DNA of 64,000 nt from Altericroceibacterium endophyticum (GCF_009827595.1 NZ_WTYT01000005.1:186001-250000), one strand, 5' to 3'; positions 35,624 through 45,005 are shown, counted from the stretch's first letter. The notes: generated by a model not told the origin, from the sequence alone. Numbers and translations: made by a program.

Positions 35624-38530
35624 ATGCGCCATTTTCACCTTTCCGCCGCCCTTCCCCTCGTGCTGGCAAGCCTTGCTATGGCTCCGGCGACCGCCAGTGC
35701 CCGCGAAAAGCCCGTCATAACCCTGCCGCCGGAAACACTGCCCCAGGCAGCCGCTCCCGAACCGCTGGCCGAACTGGTGAAGCAGGTCGACATTCCCTAT
35801 GAGCGCTTCACACTGGAAAACGGGCTGACCACGCTGGTCCATACCGACCGCAAGACGCCGGTCGTGGGCGTCACCGTCTATTACCGGGTCGGATCGAAGA
35901 GCGAGCCCGAGGGCAAGACCGGCTTTGCTCATCTGTTCGAACATCTGATGTTCGGGGGCAGCCGCAATGTGCCCAATTTCGACATTCCGCTGGAGGCTGC
36001 CGGTTCCACCAGCACCAATGGCTCCACCTGGTATGACCGCACCAATTACGTCGAAACCGTGCCGACCGGCGCGCTCGACCTGGCATTGTTCATGGAAAGC
36101 GACCGGATGGGCCACCTGCTGCCAGCGGTCAGCCAGGACAAGCTCGATAAGCAGCGCGGCGTGGTCCAGAATGAGAAGCGGCAGGGCGACAATCAGCCCT
36201 ATGGTCTGGTCGATTATGCGATCGGCGACGGCCTGTTCCCGGTCGGCCACCCCTATCGCCATTCCACCATCGGTTCGATGGCCGATCTCGATGCCGCCAC
36301 GCTCGACGATGTGCGCAAATGGTTCGTCGACAATTATGGCCCCAACAACGTCGTGATCGCGCTGGCCGGTGATATCGACGCGGAAACCTCCCGCGCCAAG
36401 GTGCAGCAATGGTTCGGCGACATCCCGCGCGGCCCTGAAGTGGCCGACACCAGCGCCGGACCGGTGACGCTGGATACCCCCGTCAGCCGTGAAATGCTGG
36501 ATCAGGTTCCCGTCACCCGGCTGATCCGCGCATGGAGCGGCCCCGGCTGGACCAGCAAGGATGCCGCCCCGCTGGCCATCGGCATGCATGTGCTCGGCGG
36601 CCTTGCGTCCTCCCGGCTCGACAATGTGCTGGTGCGTGACGAACAGCTCGCCGTCAGCGTATCGGCCTATGTGCAGCAATTCGAACAGACCAGCTTCCTG
36701 CAGATCCAGATGGATGTGAAGCCGGGCGTCGATCGCGCAATGGCCGAAAAGCGGTTGCAGGAAGTCGTCGCGCAATATGTCGCCGAAGGCCCGACACAGG
36801 ACGAACTGACCCGCGCCGCAACCGAATATGTCTCCAGCCAGATCGGTGCACTGGAACTGGTCGGCGGCTTCTCCGGCAAGGGTTCGACACTCGCCGAAGG
36901 GCTGCTCTATGCCGGTGATCCCGCATGGTACAAGAAAGAGCTGGAGCATATTGCTGCCCTCACACCGGCGGAAGTGACGCAGGCGCTGCAAAGCTGGCTC
37001 TCACGCCCGGTCTATGCGCTCACCGTTGTGCCGGGTGACCGGGTCGAAGATGGCGCCACCATGGGCGGCTGGAGCGATGATGGGGCAAATGACGCCGGAC
37101 CGCAGCAGGCACTTTCCGCCGCTGAGAAAGCGAAGCTTGCCGCTCGCGCAGAGGCCGGTCCGCCGCGCGAGGCGCCAGCCCTGTCGACCACGCCCAAGCT
37201 CACCTTCCCGGTCATCCAGCGGGCCTATCTTTCCAACGGCATCGAAGTCGCCCTCGCGCGCCGCACGGCCGTTCCCAAAGTCAGCCTGGCGCTGGAATTC
37301 GATGCTGGCTACGCCGCTGACAGCGCCGCGCGCGCGGGCACGCAAAGCATGATGATGGACATGCTGGAAGAAGGCACCACCAGCCTCAGCGCGGTGGAAC
37401 TCGCCGAAGCGCAGGAGCGGCTCGGCGCATCGATTTCCGCCGGTGCCGCGCGCGATACCAGCACGGTCATGCTTTCCGCCCTCACCGCCAACCTCGCCCC
37501 CTCGCTGGAGCTGATGGCCGATGTGGTGCGCAACCCCGCCTTCACCTCGGACGACGTGGCGCGGGTCAAGGATCAGCGACTGGCCGAAATCGCACAGGCG
37601 GAGGCATCCCCCATCGGCCTGGCGCAGCGCGCCATCGGCCCGCTGATCTACGGTCAGGATCACCCCTATGGCACGGTGGGCGCACTCGGCCGCGCGAACG
37701 TAATCGAAAACCTCACGCCGGGAGCGCTGAAGGAAGTGCATGACACCTGGCTGCGCCCGGACACGGCGCGCATCACCGTGGTCGGTGATGTAACCATGGC
37801 GGAATTGCTGCCACAGCTCGAACGCGCCTTTGGCGACTGGCAGCTCCCCACCAGCGAAACTCCGCAGAAAAACCTCGAAGCCCAACTGCCCACCGCTCCG
37901 CAGCAGCCGCAGATCTTCGTGATCGACCGTCCCAATTCACCGCAAAGCGTGCTGCTCTTCGCCAAGGTTCTGCCGATCACCGGCAGCGAGCCGGGGAAGG
38001 AACCGCTCGAACTCGCCAATGAAGTGATCGGCAATGGCTTCCTCTCGCGGCTCAACATGGACCTGCGCGAGGACAAGGGCTGGACCTATGGCATCCGCAG
38101 TGCGCTGTCGGAAAGCGAAGGGCCGGAAAGCTTCACCGTCTTCACCCCGGTTCAGGCCGACCGGACGGCGGATTCAATCCGTCTCATTCTGGATGACATG
38201 AAAGCCTTCCCCGCCAGTACGCCGGTCGACACCACCGAATTGCAACGCGTCACCGAAGGCAATATTCGCGGTCTTCCCAACCGGTTCCAGACCAATGCGC
38301 AGGTGCTGGGCGGGATCATGGAGAACCAGCAGCTCGGCCGGCCCGACGATTATTACGCGCAATTGCCCGCAATCTACGGCGCGATTGACGGCACGGTGAT
38401 CGATCAGGCCGCGGCGGAATATCTCCAGCCGGGCAATATGACCATCGTGGTGGTGGGTGATCGCAGCGTAGTCGAACCGCAGCTCGCCGATATCGGCCTG
38501 CCGGTGCGTTATCTGGAAGGCGTAGAGTAA
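35624..38530 (+). CDS. Exported M16-family zinc metalloprotease (two-domain, pitrilysin-like)
   Basis: 968 residues. A signal peptide ends near residue 26 (PATASA). The first M16 domain carries the inverted zinc motif H103-L-F-E-H107 in FAHLFEHLMFGG, with a further glutamate in VVQNEKRQGD. The second half has the matching inactive domain (LEFDAGYAADSAARAGTQSMM..., with MLEEGT) and a C-terminal region including SRLNMDLREDKGWTYG. Such fused A+B proteases act in the periplasm or outer envelope on small peptides or misfolded proteins. Single gene with its own upstream region. Confidence 0.93.
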   Translation: MRHFHLSAALPLVLASLAMAPATASAREKPVITLPPETLPQAAAPEPLAELVKQVDIPYERFTLENGLTTLVHTDRKTPVVGVTVYYRVGSKSEPEGKTGFAHLFEHLMFGGSRNVPNFDIPLEAAGSTSTNGSTWYDRTNYVETVPTGALDLALFMESDRMGHLLPAVSQDKLDKQRGVVQNEKRQGDNQPYGLVDYAIGDGLFPVGHPYRHSTIGSMADLDAATLDDVRKWFVDNYGPNNVVIALAGDIDAETSRAKVQQWFGDIPRGPEVADTSAGPVTLDTPVSREMLDQVPVTRLIRAWSGPGWTSKDAAPLAIGMHVLGGLASSRLDNVLVRDEQLAVSVSAYVQQFEQTSFLQIQMDVKPGVDRAMAEKRLQEVVAQYVAEGPTQDELTRAATEYVSSQIGALELVGGFSGKGSTLAEGLLYAGDPAWYKKELEHIAALTPAEVTQALQSWLSRPVYALTVVPGDRVEDGATMGGWSDDGANDAGPQQALSAAEKAKLAARAEAGPPREAPALSTTPKLTFPVIQRAYLSNGIEVALARRTAVPKVSLALEFDAGYAADSAARAGTQSMMMDMLEEGTTSLSAVELAEAQERLGASISAGAARDTSTVMLSALTANLAPSLELMADVVRNPAFTSDDVARVKDQRLAEIAQAEASPIGLAQRAIGPLIYGQDHPYGTVGALGRANVIENLTPGALKEVHDTWLRPDTARITVVGDVTMAELLPQLERAFGDWQLPTSETPQKNLEAQLPTAPQQPQIFVIDRPNSPQSVLLFAKVLPITGSEPGKEPLELANEVIGNGFLSRLNMDLREDKGWTYGIRSALSESEGPESFTVFTPVQADRTADSIRLILDDMKAFPASTPVDTTELQRVTEGNIRGLPNRFQTNAQVLGGIMENQQLGRPDDYYAQLPAIYGAIDGTVIDQAAAEYLQPGNMTIVVVGDRSVVEPQLADIGLPVRYLEGVE

Positions 38531-38673
38531 TATAGCTAAAAGCAATGACGCTATATTCTCTAATATCACCCCTGATTAAACAGTAACTTAGCCCATAATC
38601 CATTTTTCCTTAATAAATATCGACATTTTTTGACTAGCTGATTAATTAATACACGTCAGGGCAACGGGGCTTA

Positions 38674-38705
38674 GTCACAATTTCGTCACAACGTGAACAT
38701 ATAAT
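38674..38705 (+). promoter_or_regulatory. Tandem GTCACA repeats plus TATAAT: likely activator-dependent promoter
   Basis: GTCACA (38674-38679), five bases, GTCACA (38685-38690), then nine bases and a perfect TATAAT (38700-38705). The repeats cover the place where a -35 element would lie. Direct hexamers at 11-base spacing in front of a good -10 are the geometry used by OmpR/PhoB-family response regulators. The regulator is not identified; ChvI-like regulators of alphaproteobacteria are one possibility. Confidence 0.5.
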
Positions 38706-38714
38706 CACCATGTA

Positions 38715-38730
38715 ATATGCAATTGCATAT
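38715..38730. promoter_or_regulatory. 16-bp perfect palindrome just downstream of the predicted start point
   Basis: ATATGCAATTGCATAT is fully self-complementary with no spacer. It begins 9 bases after the TATAAT, so it would overlap or directly follow the transcription start, a position typical of a repressor operator. It is about 80 bases before the ATG at 38809. Confidence 0.45.
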
Positions 38731-38808
38731 CGCATGAGGGTATTATTGTGTGCATTCTGTATGACTTGCACCAAGGTTCCCGTTGACACTTTAAAAGGGG
38801 ATCAACAG

Positions 38809-39480
38809 ATGAATTTAGGTAAATGGGGTATCGGGCTGGCAGTTGCGCTGAATCTGACGGGAACGGCTATAGCGCAGGATGCGGAAACCCCTGTAGCCGC
38901 GCAAAATGGCGCAACGGCTCAGCCGAGTGCATGCGAACTCCACGTTTTCCCGACGACGGAAGGTCAGGCGCAAACTACATCGCTCCTGTCCGGGATGGGC
39001 GTGCTGGGCGCTGTCGCCGACGCGGCTTCCCACAAGGGCAAAAATGTCAGCGATGCCGAATATCTTCGCGACGCCCTGGGCCCGCAAATGCAGATGGAAG
39101 CACTTCAGTCGGTTGATCTTCCGGCCGAGCTGAGCATGCCGGCTGACACACAGATCGTTTATGAAACACCGATCGCCGATCGCAAGATCACCACAAAGGC
39201 TAAGACCCGGCTGAGCGATTCATCCGCTCCCTGCTACGCGGAACTCGTCATCACGCAGAACCTCTATCAGAAGAAGATGATTTACGGGCGTTCGCTCAAC
39301 AACCGCTTCATCTTCAAAGACTTCCGCGACGGCGTCCAGAAAGCCAAGCTGGTCAAGGGACGCGGCGGCAATGGACTGTCGCATTTCCCGCCCGAAAACG
39401 AAGATGGCATCGAAGCCGCCGATGCGGATCTGCGCGAAGCTTTCGTGAAAAACTTTCTCGAATATTCGAAGAAGATATGA
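38809..39480 (+). CDS. Exported protein of unknown function
   Basis: 223 residues from the ATG at 38809, chosen because AAGGGG lies 8 bases upstream and because the product then starts with a normal signal peptide (MNLGKWGIGLAVALNLTGTA, cleavage after IAQ). The mature protein has two cysteines (SACELHVF and APCYAELV) that could pair in the periplasm, a Lys-rich middle and the stretch NNRFIFKDFRDGVQKAKLV. I recognise no family. It is followed after 28 bases by another exported protein gene, which suggests a two-gene unit under the regulated promoter upstream. Confidence 0.75.
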   Translation: MNLGKWGIGLAVALNLTGTAIAQDAETPVAAQNGATAQPSACELHVFPTTEGQAQTTSLLSGMGVLGAVADAASHKGKNVSDAEYLRDALGPQMQMEALQSVDLPAELSMPADTQIVYETPIADRKITTKAKTRLSDSSAPCYAELVITQNLYQKKMIYGRSLNNRFIFKDFRDGVQKAKLVKGRGGNGLSHFPPENEDGIEAADADLREAFVKNFLEYSKKI

Positions 39481-39508
39481 TCAGCCCGATGGCACAGGGG
39501 TGCCGCTC

Positions 39509-40405
39509 ATGAAAAGTGCCGCTCTTCTGGCATTGGCTGCGGCTATGGGGGTTCTGCACGCCCCCGCAGCCGCAACCCGTGGCGATTCCGTCATGACGGC
39601 GAAGGAACGCGAAATTGCGGGCGAACGCCCTGTTGCGCTGTGGCTGCCCCAGGACGGGCTTGCCACCTCTGTCGATATCGGACGCCTGGCGGTCGACAGC
39701 CCCGGAGGCGGGCTGATCGGGTGGCTGATCATTACGGAAATGGACGACAAGCGCGAGATCATGTCCGCCCACGCCACTCGCGATGCGGAGAAGGTGGCAC
39801 AGCCGCTATTCTCCGCGCTTGAGGATTTCGATATCGAACGGCTCGCTCTCGAAACCACTCAGCATGCTTTGGCGGCCACGACATGGTTTCATGCTGGCCC
39901 CATTGAACGCATGCCGGATGTTGTCGAATCCCCTGCGGAAGATTTTGTCGCCGCGCAGACAGCGCCGCAATCCACGTTTGTCAGCTACCGCTATCAGCTC
40001 TCGCCAGACTTCACGCAAATTCAGATTATGGCGGATGTGAGCGTGTTCGATACCGGAACGCGCAAAGAAGTTTTCGCACAGCGATTTCTGAGCAGCGTAC
40101 AGCTGGAAAAGCGATCCTACGAAGAAAGCGCCAATATTGCGCAGTGGGCCGCCGAAGACGGCCTGCTTGCCAAGGCTGCTCTGACAGCGGGCTTCACTCG
40201 GCTGGAGGGGATAATTCCCTTCGCTCTCGATCTGGATCGCGATACTTTCAAGAATCTCACGAGCAAAAAGCACAGCAAGATTTTTGCTGGCGGCTTCTTC
40301 GGCCCCGAGGTCTTGCAGGACGGCGCAGGAAGCGTGTTATGGTCCGATGGCTACATTGCGGTCCAGAGCAGCGAAAATCTGCTCACGGATAGACAGGCAA
40401 GCTGA
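39509..40405 (+). CDS. Exported protein of unknown function, partner of the 38.8-kb gene
   Basis: 298 residues from the ATG at 39509, with CAGGGG about 8 bases upstream; a GTG at 39500 is possible. Signal peptide MKSAALLALAAAMGVLHAPA with cleavage near PAAA. There is no lipobox. The mature part is mixed alpha/beta, with STFVSYRYQLSPDFTQIQIM and VFDTGTRKEVFAQRFLSSVQ suggesting beta strands. No family recognised. The 3' end overlaps a hairpin shared with the convergent trmL. Confidence 0.75.
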   Translation: MKSAALLALAAAMGVLHAPAAATRGDSVMTAKEREIAGERPVALWLPQDGLATSVDIGRLAVDSPGGGLIGWLIITEMDDKREIMSAHATRDAEKVAQPLFSALEDFDIERLALETTQHALAATTWFHAGPIERMPDVVESPAEDFVAAQTAPQSTFVSYRYQLSPDFTQIQIMADVSVFDTGTRKEVFAQRFLSSVQLEKRSYEESANIAQWAAEDGLLAKAALTAGFTRLEGIIPFALDLDRDTFKNLTSKKHSKIFAGGFFGPEVLQDGAGSVLWSDGYIAVQSSENLLTDRQAS

Positions 40406-40427
40406 GAAAGCCGCCTTCCGTCTATCC
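40387..40427. terminator. Inverted repeat spanning the ends of the 39.5-kb gene and trmL
   Basis: GGATAGAC (40387-40394) pairs with GTCTATCC (40420-40427), with an inner GGC/GCC pair. The genes converge with only 16 bases between stops, so the stem uses coding bases from both. No T-tract is present. A bidirectional terminator is the simplest reading. Confidence 0.35.
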
Positions 40428-40892
40428 CAACTTGCCCCGCATGGCCTGATACGCCGCCGCCGTGGCGCTGTTGGCGAGGTTGAGCGAGCGGATATGGTCG
40501 GAGCGCATAGGCAGGTGGAACAGCCTGTCCTGCCACTCTGCGATGATCTCTTGCGGAATACCCTTGGTCTCGCGCCCGAAGATCAGGAAGGCATCCTCGG
40601 GATAATCGGGCTCATAAAAGCTGCGCGATCCGAATTCCTCGAACAGGAACATCTGGTTGCGGCGCGGCGCGCGTTCGGTGACGAAGTGATCCCAGCCGCG
40701 ATATTCGGTCAGCTGTACATGCGGCCAGTAATCGAGGCCAGAGCGCTTCACGCGCTTGTCGGAAATCTGGAACCCCAGCGGGTGGATCAGGATCAGTTCC
40801 AGATCCAGCGCGACGCAGGTCCGCCCGACAGCCCCGGTGTTGCCGGGGATCTCGGGCTGGACCAGCACGATGGCCATGCGCTTGTCAGCCAC
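40422..40892 (-). CDS. trmL: tRNA (cytidine(34)-2'-O)-methyltransferase, TrmL
   Basis: 156 residues. The GTG at 40892 is kept because GAAAGG lies 7 bases upstream; an ATG at 40877 would also fit the family N-terminus (MAIVLVQPEIPGNTG). SPOUT-type motifs are clear: PEIPGNTGAVGRTC, FGRETKGIP and the SAM-binding knot RSLNLANSATAAAY. It methylates the wobble base of tRNA-Leu isoacceptors. It lies 39 bases after gatB and could share its transcript. Confidence 0.93.
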   Translation of the reverse strand: MADKRMAIVLVQPEIPGNTGAVGRTCVALDLELILIHPLGFQISDKRVKRSGLDYWPHVQLTEYRGWDHFVTERAPRRNQMFLFEEFGSRSFYEPDYPEDAFLIFGRETKGIPQEIIAEWQDRLFHLPMRSDHIRSLNLANSATAAAYQAMRGKLG

Positions 40893-40931
40893 AGCCGAAC
40901 CTTTCGCCTGCCTCGCGCAGTTGGCCGGACC

Positions 40932-42428
40932 TCAGCCCAGCTTCTGCTTGAGGATCTGGTTCACCACGGCGGGATTGCCCTTGCCCTTCATCGCCTTCAT
41001 CGTCTGACCGACGAAGAAACCGAAGAGCTTGTCCTTGCCGCCGCGATATTCCTCGACCTTTTCAGGGTTGGCGCGCAGGATTTCATCGATCTGCGCTTCG
41101 ATCGCGCCCGTATCGGAAACCTGCTTCAACCCTTCGGTTTCAGCGATTTCTTCCGGATCACGGCCGGTCTTGAGCACGATCTCGTAGATTTCCTTGGCCT
41201 GACCGCCCGAAATTTCACCGGCATCCTGCAATTTCAGGATCTTGGCCTGTGCCTCTGCCGTGGAATTCGCCGGATCGGCTTCATCGCCCAGCGATTTCAG
41301 CACGCCCGGCGCCACCGAAAGCGACCAGTTGGCCACCTGCGTCGCCAGCTTTGCTTCATCCTTGCCCAGAGCCCTGGCAGTTTCGGACAGCAGCGTTTCG
41401 AAGCGGGCGAAGGTTTCCACCTCGGCGGTCAGTTCGCGCGCATTATACGGCGTCAGGCCGAGCGTTTCGACATAGCGCGTGCGCTTTGCATCGGGCAGTT
41501 CGGGAAGGCTGGCCTTGCAGGCTTCCACAAAGGCGTCGTCCAGTTCCACCGGCAGCAGATCGGGATCGGGGAAGTAGCGATAATCATGCGCGTCTTCCTT
41601 GCTGCGCATGCTGCGCGTGGTCCCGGCAGTGGGATCGAACAGGCGTGTTTCCTGCACGATTCTGCCGCCATCTTCGAGCACTTCGACCTGACGGTTCGCC
41701 TCGGTTTCGACCACCTGCATCACGAAGCGGACGGAGTTCACATTCTTGGTTTCGGTGCGCGTGCCCAGTTCTTCGCCCGGACGGCGCACGGAAACATTCA
41801 CGTCGGCCCGCATCGAGCCCTGATCCATATTGCCGTCGCATGATCCGACATAGCGCAGGATGGAGCGCAATTTGGCGAGATAGGCCCCGGCCTCGGCGGG
41901 CGAGGTCATATCCGGGCGGCTGACGATTTCCATCAGCGCCACGCCGCAGCGATTGAGATCGACATAGGACATGGAGGGATGCTGATCATGCATCAGCTTG
42001 CCCGCATCCTGTTCCACGTGAATGCGCTCAATCCCGATGATCTTGTCTTCGGGCAGTCCTGCCTTTTCATCGGCTTCGATCAGCAATTCGCCCTCGCCCA
42101 CGATCGGGTGATAGAGCTGGCTGATCTGATAGCCCTGCGGCAGATCGGCATAGAAGTAGTTCTTGCGGTCGAAGCGCGACCATTTGTTGATCTGCGCATT
42201 GATGGCGAGGCCGGTGCGCACGGCCTGCCGGATGCATTCCATATTGGGCACGGGCAGCATGCCGGGCATGGCCGCATCGATCAGCGAAACCTGCGTGTTC
42301 GGCTCCGCACCGAAGCTGGTGGAGGAAGACGAAAAGAGCTTCGCCTCGGATGTCACCTGCGCATGGACTTCGAGGCCGATAACGACCTCCCATTCACCCG
42401 TTGCGCCCTGAATACGATAGTTGCTCAT
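40932..42428 (-). CDS. gatB: Aspartyl/glutamyl-tRNA amidotransferase subunit B
   Basis: 498 residues from the ATG at 42428, one base after the gatA stop. Signature [22 protein letters not shown] at the start, [17 protein letters not shown], and the [15 protein letters not shown] region, followed by the helical and YqeY-like tail domain that grips tRNA. The GatCAB complex converts Glu-tRNA-Gln (and Asp-tRNA-Asn) to the amidated forms, as needed in organisms lacking GlnRS or AsnRS. Confidence 0.96.
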   Translation of the reverse strand: MSNYRIQGATGEWEVVIGLEVHAQVTSEAKLFSSSSTSFGAEPNTQVSLIDAAMPGMLPVPNMECIRQAVRTGLAINAQINKWSRFDRKNYFYADLPQGYQISQLYHPIVGEGELLIEADEKAGLPEDKIIGIERIHVEQDAGKLMHDQHPSMSYVDLNRCGVALMEIVSRPDMTSPAEAGAYLAKLRSILRYVGSCDGNMDQGSMRADVNVSVRRPGEELGTRTETKNVNSVRFVMQVVETEANRQVEVLEDGGRIVQETRLFDPTAGTTRSMRSKEDAHDYRYFPDPDLLPVELDDAFVEACKASLPELPDAKRTRYVETLGLTPYNARELTAEVETFARFETLLSETARALGKDEAKLATQVANWSLSVAPGVLKSLGDEADPANSTAEAQAKILKLQDAGEISGGQAKEIYEIVLKTGRDPEEIAETEGLKQVSDTGAIEAQIDEILRANPEKVEEYRGGKDKLFGFFVGQTMKAMKGKGNPAVVNQILKQKLG

Positions 42429-42429
42429 C

Positions 42430-43911
42430 TTACCACCACTTCTGCGGTTTGGCTGTAAAGCCAGCACGTTCTTCCAAGGCCAGCCCGGCATTCAGCACGC
42501 CCTGCTCGTCGAAAGGCTTGCCGATGATCTGCAGGCCGAGCGGCAGACCGTCTCCATTGACGCCCGAGGGAACCGACATGGCCGGAAGGCCCGCCAGCGA
42601 TGCGGGGACCGAGAATACGTCGCCCATATACATTTCCAGCGGATCGCCGGTTTTTTCGCCCAGTTCGAAGGCGGCGGTCGGCGCGGTCGGCGCGAGGATC
42701 ACGTCGCATTGGTCGAACGCGTTCATGAAATCGCGCTGGATCAGCGTGCGGACCTTCTGCGCCTGCGTGTAATAGGCATCATAGAAACCGGCCGAGAGCA
42801 CATAGGTGCCGATCAGAATACGGCGCTTCACCTCATCCCCGAACCCGGCGGCGCGAGTGGCGGCGTACATCTCCTGCAGATTGGCCCCTTCGGGCAGATC
42901 GCGCAGGCCGTAGCGCACGCCATCATAGCGCGCGAGGTTGGAAGAGGCTTCCGCAGGCGCGATGATGTAATAAGACGCCAGCGCATATTTGGTATGCGGC
43001 AGGCTCACCTCGACCACTTCGGCCCCGGCATCTTTCAGCCACTGAATGCCATCATCCCATGCCTTGGCGACATCGGCGGACAGGCCGTCCATCCGATATT
43101 CCTTCGGGATACCGACTGTCTTGCCCTTGAGGTCAGAAGAAAGCGCGGCTTCCCAATTGGGCACCGGCATATCGAGACTGGTCGAATCCTTCGGATCGAA
43201 CCCGGCCATCGCTTCCAGCATAATCGCGCAATCGGTGACGTCCTGCGCCATCGGCCCCGCCTGATCGAGCGAGGAAGCAAAGGCGACGATGCCCCAGCGT
43301 GAACAGCGGCCATAGGTCGGCTTGATCCCGGTAATGCCGGTGAAGGCCGCAGGCTGACGGATGGAACCGCCCGTATCGGTGCCGGTGGCTGCCGGGGCAA
43401 GCCGCGCGGCAACGGCGGCGCTGGAGCCGCCCGATGATCCACCGGGGGCCAGCTTCGCATCGCTGCCCTGCTTGCGCCAGGGGCTGACCACTTCGCCGAA
43501 ATAGGAGCTTTCATTGGAGGAGCCCATGGCGAACTGATCGAGATTCAGTTTACCCAGCATCCCCGCGCCCGCTTCCCACAATTTGCGGCTGACGGTGCTT
43601 TCATATGGGGGCTTGAAGCCTTCGAGAATGTGGCTGGCGGCGGAGGTCTGTACGCCTTCGCTGGCGAAGAGATCCTTCATGCCGATCGGCACGCCGGCCA
43701 TGGAGCCGAGCTCTTTACCCGCTGCACGGTCTGCGTCCACGCGGTCGGCAGCGTCGAGCGCCTTGTCCGGCGTTGCGGTGATGAAAGCGTTGAGGCTTTC
43801 GGCCGCGGCGACATTGGCGTTGAAGCCTTCCGCCACTTCGCGGGCGGTGAAATCACCGGCTTTCACGCCTTCGCGGATTGCCTTGATGCCGAGTTCTGTA
43901 AGGTCGGTCAC
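42430..43911 (-). CDS. gatA: Aspartyl/glutamyl-tRNA amidotransferase subunit A
   Basis: 493 residues, GTG start. The amidase signature is intact: [20 protein letters not shown] with the cis-serine and nucleophile serine ([13 protein letters not shown]), and the catalytic lysine in [10 protein letters not shown]. GatA releases ammonia from glutamine and passes it to GatB. It lies 45 bases after gatC. Confidence 0.96.
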   Translation of the reverse strand: MTDLTELGIKAIREGVKAGDFTAREVAEGFNANVAAAESLNAFITATPDKALDAADRVDADRAAGKELGSMAGVPIGMKDLFASEGVQTSAASHILEGFKPPYESTVSRKLWEAGAGMLGKLNLDQFAMGSSNESSYFGEVVSPWRKQGSDAKLAPGGSSGGSSAAVAARLAPAATGTDTGGSIRQPAAFTGITGIKPTYGRCSRWGIVAFASSLDQAGPMAQDVTDCAIMLEAMAGFDPKDSTSLDMPVPNWEAALSSDLKGKTVGIPKEYRMDGLSADVAKAWDDGIQWLKDAGAEVVEVSLPHTKYALASYYIIAPAEASSNLARYDGVRYGLRDLPEGANLQEMYAATRAAGFGDEVKRRILIGTYVLSAGFYDAYYTQAQKVRTLIQRDFMNAFDQCDVILAPTAPTAAFELGEKTGDPLEMYMGDVFSVPASLAGLPAMSVPSGVNGDGLPLGLQIIGKPFDEQGVLNAGLALEERAGFTAKPQKWW

Positions 43912-43956
43912 AATTCGTGTCCTGATTTTAGTGTCGGGAGGAGCGGCAAAGCCGCA

Positions 43957-44259
43957 TCACTCGATAACTTTCGGCACGCCGAAGAAGCCATGTTCGGCCA
44001 CCGGCGCATTGGCCAGCACCTTGTCGCGAATGTCGCCGCCGGTCAGCGGGTCGGCATTCACAGCATCTTCGCGCAGCCGTTGCTGATTGGGGATGACCGA
44101 TGTCATCGGCTCAACACCGGTAACATCCACCTCGCTCAATTGTTCGACGAAGCTGAGGATATTGTTGAACTCAGGCACCAGAGTGTCGAGATCGTCCTCG
44201 CTCATATTGATCCGCGCCAGTGACGCGATTTTAGCCACAGTGGCCTTATCGACGGACAT
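43957..44259 (-). CDS. gatC: Aspartyl/glutamyl-tRNA amidotransferase subunit C
   Basis: 100 residues, standard length. [20 protein letters not shown] and [21 protein letters not shown] are typical of GatC, which wraps round GatA and GatB. First gene of the gatC-gatA-gatB run. Confidence 0.95.
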   Translation of the reverse strand: MSVDKATVAKIASLARINMSEDDLDTLVPEFNNILSFVEQLSEVDVTGVEPMTSVIPNQQRLREDAVNADPLTGGDIRDKVLANAPVAEHGFFGVPKVIE

Positions 44260-44294
44260 ATCGTCTCCGTCCTTCCTTGCGGTTGTGAGTGTCC

Positions 44295-44361
44295 CTGCGC
44301 GTATCAGCCGCGCAGCGGACCTGCAATGCGCCGGGGGAACAGGCAGGCTGCCCCTCCGGCG
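44295..44361. other. Two G/C stem-loops between the FKBP gene and gatC
   Basis: CTGCGCG (44295-44301) pairs with CGCGCAG (44309-44315) over 7 bases. CGCCGGGGG (44329-44337) pairs with CCCCTCCGGCG (44351-44361) with one bulged T. Both follow the FKBP stop on the minus strand, so they may end that transcript or shield it; neither has a T-tract on that strand. Confidence 0.4.
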
Positions 44362-44379
44362 TTTATGGCTTGATTATGC

Positions 44380-44925
44380 TTACTGCCCTGCGGGGCCGGC
44401 CGGACCGCCCTGCATCTGCTGCAACTGTTGCATCATCTGCTGTTGCTGCATCATTTGCTGCTGCATCTGCTGCACTTCCTGAGCGCTCTTGAATTCGATC
44501 AGTTCGACTTCAAAGGTCAGGTCGCTATTCGCCGGAATGTCGCCCTTGGCTTGATCGCCATAACCCTGGTCGGCAGGGATGCGGACGCGATATTTGCCGC
44601 CCGTCTGCATTTCCTGCAGCGCGGTGCTGAAACCCGGAACCACGCCGGATACCGGGAATGCCGCCTGATCGTTCTGATCAAAGACAGTGCCGTCGGACAA
44701 GGTGCCGCGATAATTCACCAGCACGTAATCGTCCTTGGTCGGGCTTTTGCCCATACCTTCTTCCAGCACCTCCAGCATGACGCCATCTTTCAGACGTTCA
44801 AAATGGGGGGCGGAAGCCCATGCCACGCCTGCTGCGATCAGCAGGGCAACAAACAGGCCAACCCACAATTTGGTGAGCGAACCCTTGGCGATCGGATGAA
44901 GGGGGACACGGGTCACTTCGGTCAT
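44380..44925 (-). CDS. Membrane-anchored FKBP-type peptidyl-prolyl isomerase
   Basis: 181 residues. A single membrane helix (about residues 19-37) anchors the protein with the FKBP domain outside, in the periplasm. The domain (about 62-152) has VLVNYRGTLSDGTVFDQ, FPVSGVVPGFSTALQEM, IPADQGYGDQAKGDIPANSDLTFEVEL. The C-terminus is an unusual Met/Gln-rich helix (about 25 residues, only M, Q and L) ending Gly/Pro-rich. The family speeds proline isomerisation during folding of exported proteins. A direct repeat lies upstream. Confidence 0.9.
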   Translation of the reverse strand: MTEVTRVPLHPIAKGSLTKLWVGLFVALLIAAGVAWASAPHFERLKDGVMLEVLEEGMGKSPTKDDYVLVNYRGTLSDGTVFDQNDQAAFPVSGVVPGFSTALQEMQTGGKYRVRIPADQGYGDQAKGDIPANSDLTFEVELIEFKSAQEVQQMQQQMMQQQQMMQQLQQMQGGPAGPAGQ

Positions 44926-44940
44926 CGGACTATCCTGCTT

Positions 44941-44977
44941 GCAAAGAACCGGCCTTCTTTTCGCAAAGAACCGGCCT
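44941..44977. repeat. 15-bp direct repeat with 22-bp period upstream of the FKBP gene
   Basis: GCAAAGAACCGGCCT occurs at 44941-44955 and again, exactly, at 44963-44977. The 22-base period is close to two helical turns, so two protein molecules could bind the same face. It lies 15-50 bases upstream of the FKBP ATG (minus strand) and just past the rpsU terminator. Confidence 0.6.
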
Positions 44978-45005
44978 GTCTGAAAGGAACGAGTCTGCCT
45001 GAAAC

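Larger units (their letters stand above)
38531..38808. other. AT-rich intergenic control region ahead of two exported-protein genes
   Basis: This 278-base stretch is visibly richer in A and T than its surroundings (for example runs such as TTAATAAATAT and GATTAATTAATAC). No coding frame of note is present. It holds the tandem hexamers and TATAAT at 38674-38705 and a 16-base palindrome at 38715-38730, described separately. No clear terminator for the M16 gene was seen. Confidence 0.6.

Noticed and set aside
38783-38788. TTGACA as the -35 of a promoter for the 38.8-kb gene
   Set aside because: A -10 at normal spacing would fall on the ribosome-binding site and start codon. The upstream TATAAT at 38700 is a better candidate.
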